64,000 nucleotides of DNA from Chitinophagaceae bacterium LGM1. Its GTDB lineage: Bacteria; Bacteroidota; Bacteroidia; Chitinophagales; Chitinophagaceae. A program made the translations under genes and the position numbers. Of this stretch, positions 60,103 to 64,000 are shown one piece after another. The notes under the pieces were generated by a model. The model worked only from the letters and a program-made list of their open reading frames with translations, was not told the DNA's origin and did not search any database. Location: NCBI GenBank assembly GCA_018604165.1, contig CP075895.1, positions 1-64,000 of the forward strand. Reading direction: 5' to 3'. Position 1 is the first letter of the stretch, and each line of letters opens with the position of its first letter.

Positions 60103-63100
60103 TTACTGTGCAAATATGAAACGGAGCGTAACACCTGCACGTGTAGTAGTAATTGGGAAAGACGTGGAAATATAAGGTATGCTCTGCCTGCGGTCGTAAT
60201 AAAAACGCAAGGTTAGCTTATCGCTTACTATATAGTCTATTGTTGGCGATATGGATACAACCTTTTGCCCGCGAGTGATGATAGTCTGGTTTTGGGCGAG
60301 ATAGTTATTGGTACTTTTATCATCTCTCAGCCCTATATCTACTTTTACGTTCAGGTCGTTTTTCAGTTTACGAACACCAAACACCTCGAATGGTAATACC
60401 AAACCGCGAACACGGTAGCCTGCACCGATTACATATTCTGTACTGTTTGTTTCGCTCACCTGATAGTCTATCATACTGAGGCTGACAGTGCGTGTCTTGC
60501 GATAGTTGAAACTGGCAGACATGCCATTGCGGAATGCTGCATCTACGCCAAATAAAGGATTTAACGACTCTGTAATAGTTATGTTGGGTACTTGATAGAA
60601 AGGTACAAAATTGCCTGAGTTAGAATCTATGAATGAAGGGAAGCCAACACTGAAAACATCCTGATAAAACAGCGCAGATACAAAACTATTCATAGACAAT
60701 GTGCCAGTATATGCGTGGTTCAGCACCAGTGTATTCATGCTGTTGTTAATAAACGGTATTTTAGTAAGCCCTGTGTATGCTACACGCCAGTTGGGCATAG
60801 GCACATAATTACGGAACGGATTGCTACGGATATTATTACCACTGCTATGGTCTACCAAACCTATCTTATTGGCACTTTTCCCGGTATAGGCGGCTATAAA
60901 TGATGGTACCAATACGTCTTGTGAATAGGCAGTATATCCTTTCTTGTAGTTAGGGTCGTTGGGGTCTGCAACACCATTACTATATGGGTTTTGATTGCTC
61001 AATCTTTCAGACACAATTTGCCTGTTATCTACAAACTGTTTAAACGGCCCCCTGTCAACACCCGAAGAGCCGAACATGGTTTGTAACCCAATAAATGAAG
61101 CAGTAAACGAACCTGTTTCATAAGGATTGTTGTGCGTAAACTGTCCGCTACCTGAAAGGGTAGTATCCTTGTATAACTCACTTAGTGATTTGCTGAAAGA
61201 CCTGTTTACAGTAAGGTCTATTCTGAAATCTTTAATAGGCTCTATGGTGGTAAGTATATTCAGTGTTTGCGCATACTGCTGCTGAAATTGCGCATTGAAT
61301 AAACTATCACGGCTGAGGCGGTTAGCATTTGCCTGTGCTTCCAGCCAACTGCGGTCTGGCTGCATTCCATATATGTAACCCCATCCCGGTGCACCGCTTG
61401 ATGTATTCATACCCAAGAAACGAGTACTATCCATATAGCCCGGTAAAATAGAACCGGCGTTTTCTGATAGCGATACTGTGCTGCGTTTTACCATTGTAAG
61501 CAACCTGCCGGTAAAGCGTTCCATATCCGTCACTTCCGGCATTGTGTTTTTACGCTTTTGCCTTGCTAATTTTTTTTCTTGTTTCTTTTTAGCTTTATCA
61601 GCTTTCAGCTTAGCTAAGGCTTCAGCTTTTTGTGCTTTACGCGCAGAGTCGAGCTGTGCATTCGTCATGTTTGCAGCCTTCTCCTCAATCGTATTACCCT
61701 TCAGTTTGCTGATAGTATCTTTTGCAGATGGCTTTTTAGCGAATTTATCTTGCTTGTCTTTGCCACCTCTCAGGTCTTTGATTTCGTTCTTCTTATCGTC
61801 TTTCTTACCACCAGCTACTTTTGCCTGGTTAACTGTACGCAGCCATTTGTTCTTATTATATAATTGGCTGAATTGTAACTCAAGATTTGCCTGCCTTGTG
61901 TTTGTATTACCCAAAGTGTTGCCCAACGAGCGAGCGAGCAAAGAGGCGGCTGTCCAGGAATAAGTTGCGCCGTACTGCAGGCGCAGATTTGTCCAGTCTG
62001 TTGCCGGCAGTTTTTGCAAGGGCAGGTTGTAGCTTGCCTGAAAATCCTGTGTGTATCCTGTATTACGACCAAAAGTGCCTATCTCATTCCAGAGGCTGTC
62101 TCTTTTAGCATCATTATCAATACGGCCGTACGGCTCGTCTATACGCGAATTGTTGGTGGCGCGATAACTGAAAGATAGCGAACGTGTCAACTCCCAACGC
62201 AGTTCGTACTGCCTCATCCACGTGAAATTTTTGAAGTAGGTAGGTTGTATTGCAATCGGCCCGTCAGAAATATTACGGACAAGGGTTTCGTTCATAATCT
62301 TGTTCAGATCTGTACGGAAGGTGAAGTTTGATGGCAACAAATTTACATTAAAATCTTTAATGAGAGATAACCATTTAGATTTTGATTTGATAGCATGTTT
62401 AAATGGTTCTATAGATTTTGATTTGATGTTGTAAGCGTAACCCAAACCTATTCGATGGTTTAATAATTCATCTGACTGAATAATAGGGTTTCTTTTAAAT
62501 TGCCTGTTGTATGCATAGCTGACATCGAAGTTCTTTACACTCCATGGCATTACATTCGCGCTTTGTTTTTCAGGATTGCCAAGTATACGTACGTTTGAGA
62601 AATTGACACTGGTAATAGAAGTATAATCCTGTGCTATTTTGCGCATTGAGTCACGTTCAGCAGCGTCACGTGCTGTATTTAGTTTGTCTTTGTATTTAAC
62701 ATCCAAATCGTACGGGTCGTACTGCGGGTTACTTACATTTTCTGAATATCCGACAAACACAGGCAGCTGTACACCCCACTTGCGTGGCATCATCTTACCC
62801 ATATTCAGGTTAGTAGATGCATTGTATTGATAGTAGTTATCCCTGAAACGTTGGTTCAGCTTCTGGTCTATATTACCATACCCGTTTGTATGCATACTGC
62901 CACCGAGATTTACGGAGCCGAGATCTGCCAATTGAATGGCTACTTTACCAGATGCTGCGTAGCCGGGGGTTTCATTAAGCCCTACAAGGCGCATTTCATT
63001 AAACCATATTTCACCGCATTTAGGCAGCCCGTCATCGCTTGGTGTTTGATTGCTTTTCTTAGGATTCGTAATGCCCAACAGTATGGTTTTAGCATCGCCA

Positions 63101-64000
63101 ATGTTTGGATTGCCCACAACGGTTATCAAATTGCCTTTGCTATTGGTTGTAGTATATGGAATGAATGCGGCTACACCTTTGGTATTTCGCTCTGTTTTAG
63201 CCTTAACCAAATCATCGAGTATCAAATCCATTCTGTTGCTTTCTGGCCATACTTCTCCGGCATCTGCAATACCTGGTGTAGTTATCTTCAATGGCATCTG
63301 GTATTCGTAGTAGTTGTTGGTAAAATCGCTACCAATGCGCACTACAGCCCTTACATCTCCATCTCTTAATGGTTGTTGCCCTACGCGCGACTCTGCATGT
63401 ATAAACATACGCAAGCCTTTGAACTGACGCATATCAACCCCTACTTCTTTAAACACAGCCCGGGTATCTCCGTCTTTCAGGTTACACACCTGTAATGATA
63501 GTGACTGCTCGTTTAGCTGAACACTCTGTCCTGTACCCACATTTGCTTGTTGGCGGTTTACGCCGGGTGGTATTACGTATGGTACAGGTTGCCTGTCGCT
63601 ATTTTCTTCAAAGCTTACTGACGTTACTGCAAAATCTACTGTGTTCAAGTCATCTGCCGGAATATTTTCTCCGGGATTTTGGAGAGAGAACATATAGCGA
63701 CGCCAATTATTACGTCCAAGTTCAAACCGTGCAAAACGCATGATAACACTATCCTGAAAACCATGTAGAAACATACGTATAAACCTGATAGAACGGAAGT
63801 CTGCAATGTTTCCTATTTTATTTGTGTATTCTGTAATAGGTATTTTAAACTGGTACCATGTCTCTTTGCTTATATTGCCGTTAGGCAATTTTACATCACT
63901 TTCCTGCTTGTTTACAAGATAGCCGGCACCTACTACCATATTGGGCTTAAAGTCTATCCGGTACTGATAATAATCTTCGCTTGTTGTTAGTGTATTATCC
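60103..64000 (-). CDS. sprA: SprA, T9SS outer membrane translocon, C-terminal part (partial)
   Basis: The 3' end, about 1,299 codons, of SprA (Sov), the very large outer-membrane barrel through which T9SS cargo passes; the full protein is usually over 2,000 residues. The frame is open to the right edge, so the ATG at 63939 is internal. Visible features include repeated aromatic-ended strands (RDNYYQYNASTNLNMG, SRDSLFNAQFQQQYAQ), a Lys-rich insert (about 760-860 of this fragment, with KADKAKKKQEKKLARQKRK), and the C-terminal strand RAGVTLRFIFAQ. The gene explains the several T9SS-type cargo genes in the window. Confidence 0.9.
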   Translation of the reverse strand, partial: DNTLTTSEDYYQYRIDFKPNMVVGAGYLVNKQESDVKLPNGNISKETWYQFKIPITEYTNKIGNIADFRSIRFIRMFLHGFQDSVIMRFARFELGRNNWRRYMFSLQNPGENIPADDLNTVDFAVTSVSFEENSDRQPVPYVIPPGVNRQQANVGTGQSVQLNEQSLSLQVCNLKDGDTRAVFKEVGVDMRQFKGLRMFIHAESRVGQQPLRDGDVRAVVRIGSDFTNNYYEYQMPLKITTPGIADAGEVWPESNRMDLILDDLVKAKTERNTKGVAAFIPYTTTNSKGNLITVVGNPNIGDAKTILLGITNPKKSNQTPSDDGLPKCGEIWFNEMRLVGLNETPGYAASGKVAIQLADLGSVNLGGSMHTNGYGNIDQKLNQRFRDNYYQYNASTNLNMGKMMPRKWGVQLPVFVGYSENVSNPQYDPYDLDVKYKDKLNTARDAAERDSMRKIAQDYTSITSVNFSNVRILGNPEKQSANVMPWSVKNFDVSYAYNRQFKRNPIIQSDELLNHRIGLGYAYNIKSKSIEPFKHAIKSKSKWLSLIKDFNVNLLPSNFTFRTDLNKIMNETLVRNISDGPIAIQPTYFKNFTWMRQYELRWELTRSLSFSYRATNNSRIDEPYGRIDNDAKRDSLWNEIGTFGRNTGYTQDFQASYNLPLQKLPATDWTNLRLQYGATYSWTAASLLARSLGNTLGNTNTRQANLELQFSQLYNKNKWLRTVNQAKVAGGKKDDKKNEIKDLRGGKDKQDKFAKKPSAKDTISKLKGNTIEEKAANMTNAQLDSARKAQKAEALAKLKADKAKKKQEKKLARQKRKNTMPEVTDMERFTGRLLTMVKRSTVSLSENAGSILPGYMDSTRFLGMNTSSGAPGWGYIYGMQPDRSWLEAQANANRLSRDSLFNAQFQQQYAQTLNILTTIEPIKDFRIDLTVNRSFSKSLSELYKDTTLSGSGQFTHNNPYETGSFTASFIGLQTMFGSSGVDRGPFKQFVDNRQIVSERLSNQNPYSNGVADPNDPNYKKGYTAYSQDVLVPSFIAAYTGKSANKIGLVDHSSGNNIRSNPFRNYVPMPNWRVAYTGLTKIPFINNSMNTLVLNHAYTGTLSMNSFVSALFYQDVFSVGFPSFIDSNSGNFVPFYQVPNITITESLNPLFGVDAAFRNGMSASFNYRKTRTVSLSMIDYQVSETNSTEYVIGAGYRVRGLVLPFEVFGVRKLKNDLNVKVDIGLRDDKSTNNYLAQNQTIITRGQKVVSISPTIDYIVSDKLTLRFYYDRRQSIPYISTSFPITTTRAGVTLRFIFAQ

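Noticed and set aside
1-64000. tRNA, rRNA and CRISPR features
   Set aside because: I looked for cloverleaf-like arms with the GGTTCGAATCC-type loop and for regularly spaced repeats and found none. A covariance-model search would be needed to exclude a tRNA fragment at the element edge.

Overview
The window reads as chromosome of a Bacteroidota bacterium, probably near Chitinophagaceae, with an integrated mobile element at its left end. The evidence for Bacteroidota is the C-terminal half of SprA, type IX secretion (T9SS) sorting domains of both type A and type B, many lipoproteins with a Cys right after a short signal peptide, TAnnTTTG -7 promoter boxes, and starts that mostly lack Shine-Dalgarno sequences. 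The family-level placement is inference from gene content. There are no rRNA or tRNA genes and no CRISPR array that I can see.

Bases 1 to about 8,190 are the right end of an integrative or mobilizable element that runs off the left edge. It holds a relaxase/helicase C-terminus, an ArdC-type antirestriction protein, a cytosine-C5 DNA methyltransferase, a Toprim primase-like protein, an excisionase-like HTH protein, a two-gene cargo of unknown function bracketed by long direct repeats (4191-5860), two small genes, and a tyrosine integrase at the edge. Nearly all of these genes have clear AGGAG/AAAGGA ribosome binding sites, and some have TTGACA or TATAAT-type promoters. This is unlike the rest of the window and suggests the element came from another phylum. 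The most striking point is that the methyltransferase gene carries a second, fully open +1 frame which itself reads like a recognisable methyltransferase-associated protein.

Bases 8,200 to 14,160 are a visibly AT-rich accessory stretch. It has a tight three-gene minus-strand operon of small proteins with an HTH member, two lipoproteins, a 1009-residue secreted lipase-fold protein with a T9SS signal, and a divergently transcribed orphan LuxR-type response regulator. Three copies of a CCGTG-N4-CACGG palindrome lie between the last two. Bases 14,178 to 15,498 add a secreted T9SS protein and a cluster of nested hairpins resembling a REP/MITE-like element.

From 15.5 kb on it is mostly ordinary core genome. 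The order is: a carbamoyltransferase with two small membrane proteins (SxtI/SxtJ-like cassette); a stand-alone C-terminal half of carbamoyl phosphate synthase CarB; ElaA acetyltransferase; thioesterase; a catalytically dead M16 peptidase homologue; MsrB; a GxxExxY gene flanked by inverted repeats; Nth, UbiX, MazG; a 1239-residue NtrY-like kinase; MurB; dipeptide epimerase; a GT39 glycosyltransferase; SUI1; a transketolase C-terminal subunit; NadK; an outer membrane BamA-like protein; FolB, PurL, pirin, LolD, AcpP-FabF-Rnc; a paaABCD phenylacetyl-CoA epoxidase operon with a TonB-like gene inserted; and the 3' end of sprA.

Several chromosomal genes have a TAnnTTTG-like box ending only 3 to 6 bases before the ATG, which would give leaderless mRNAs. 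All functions are read from sequence motifs by eye; no database search was possible.
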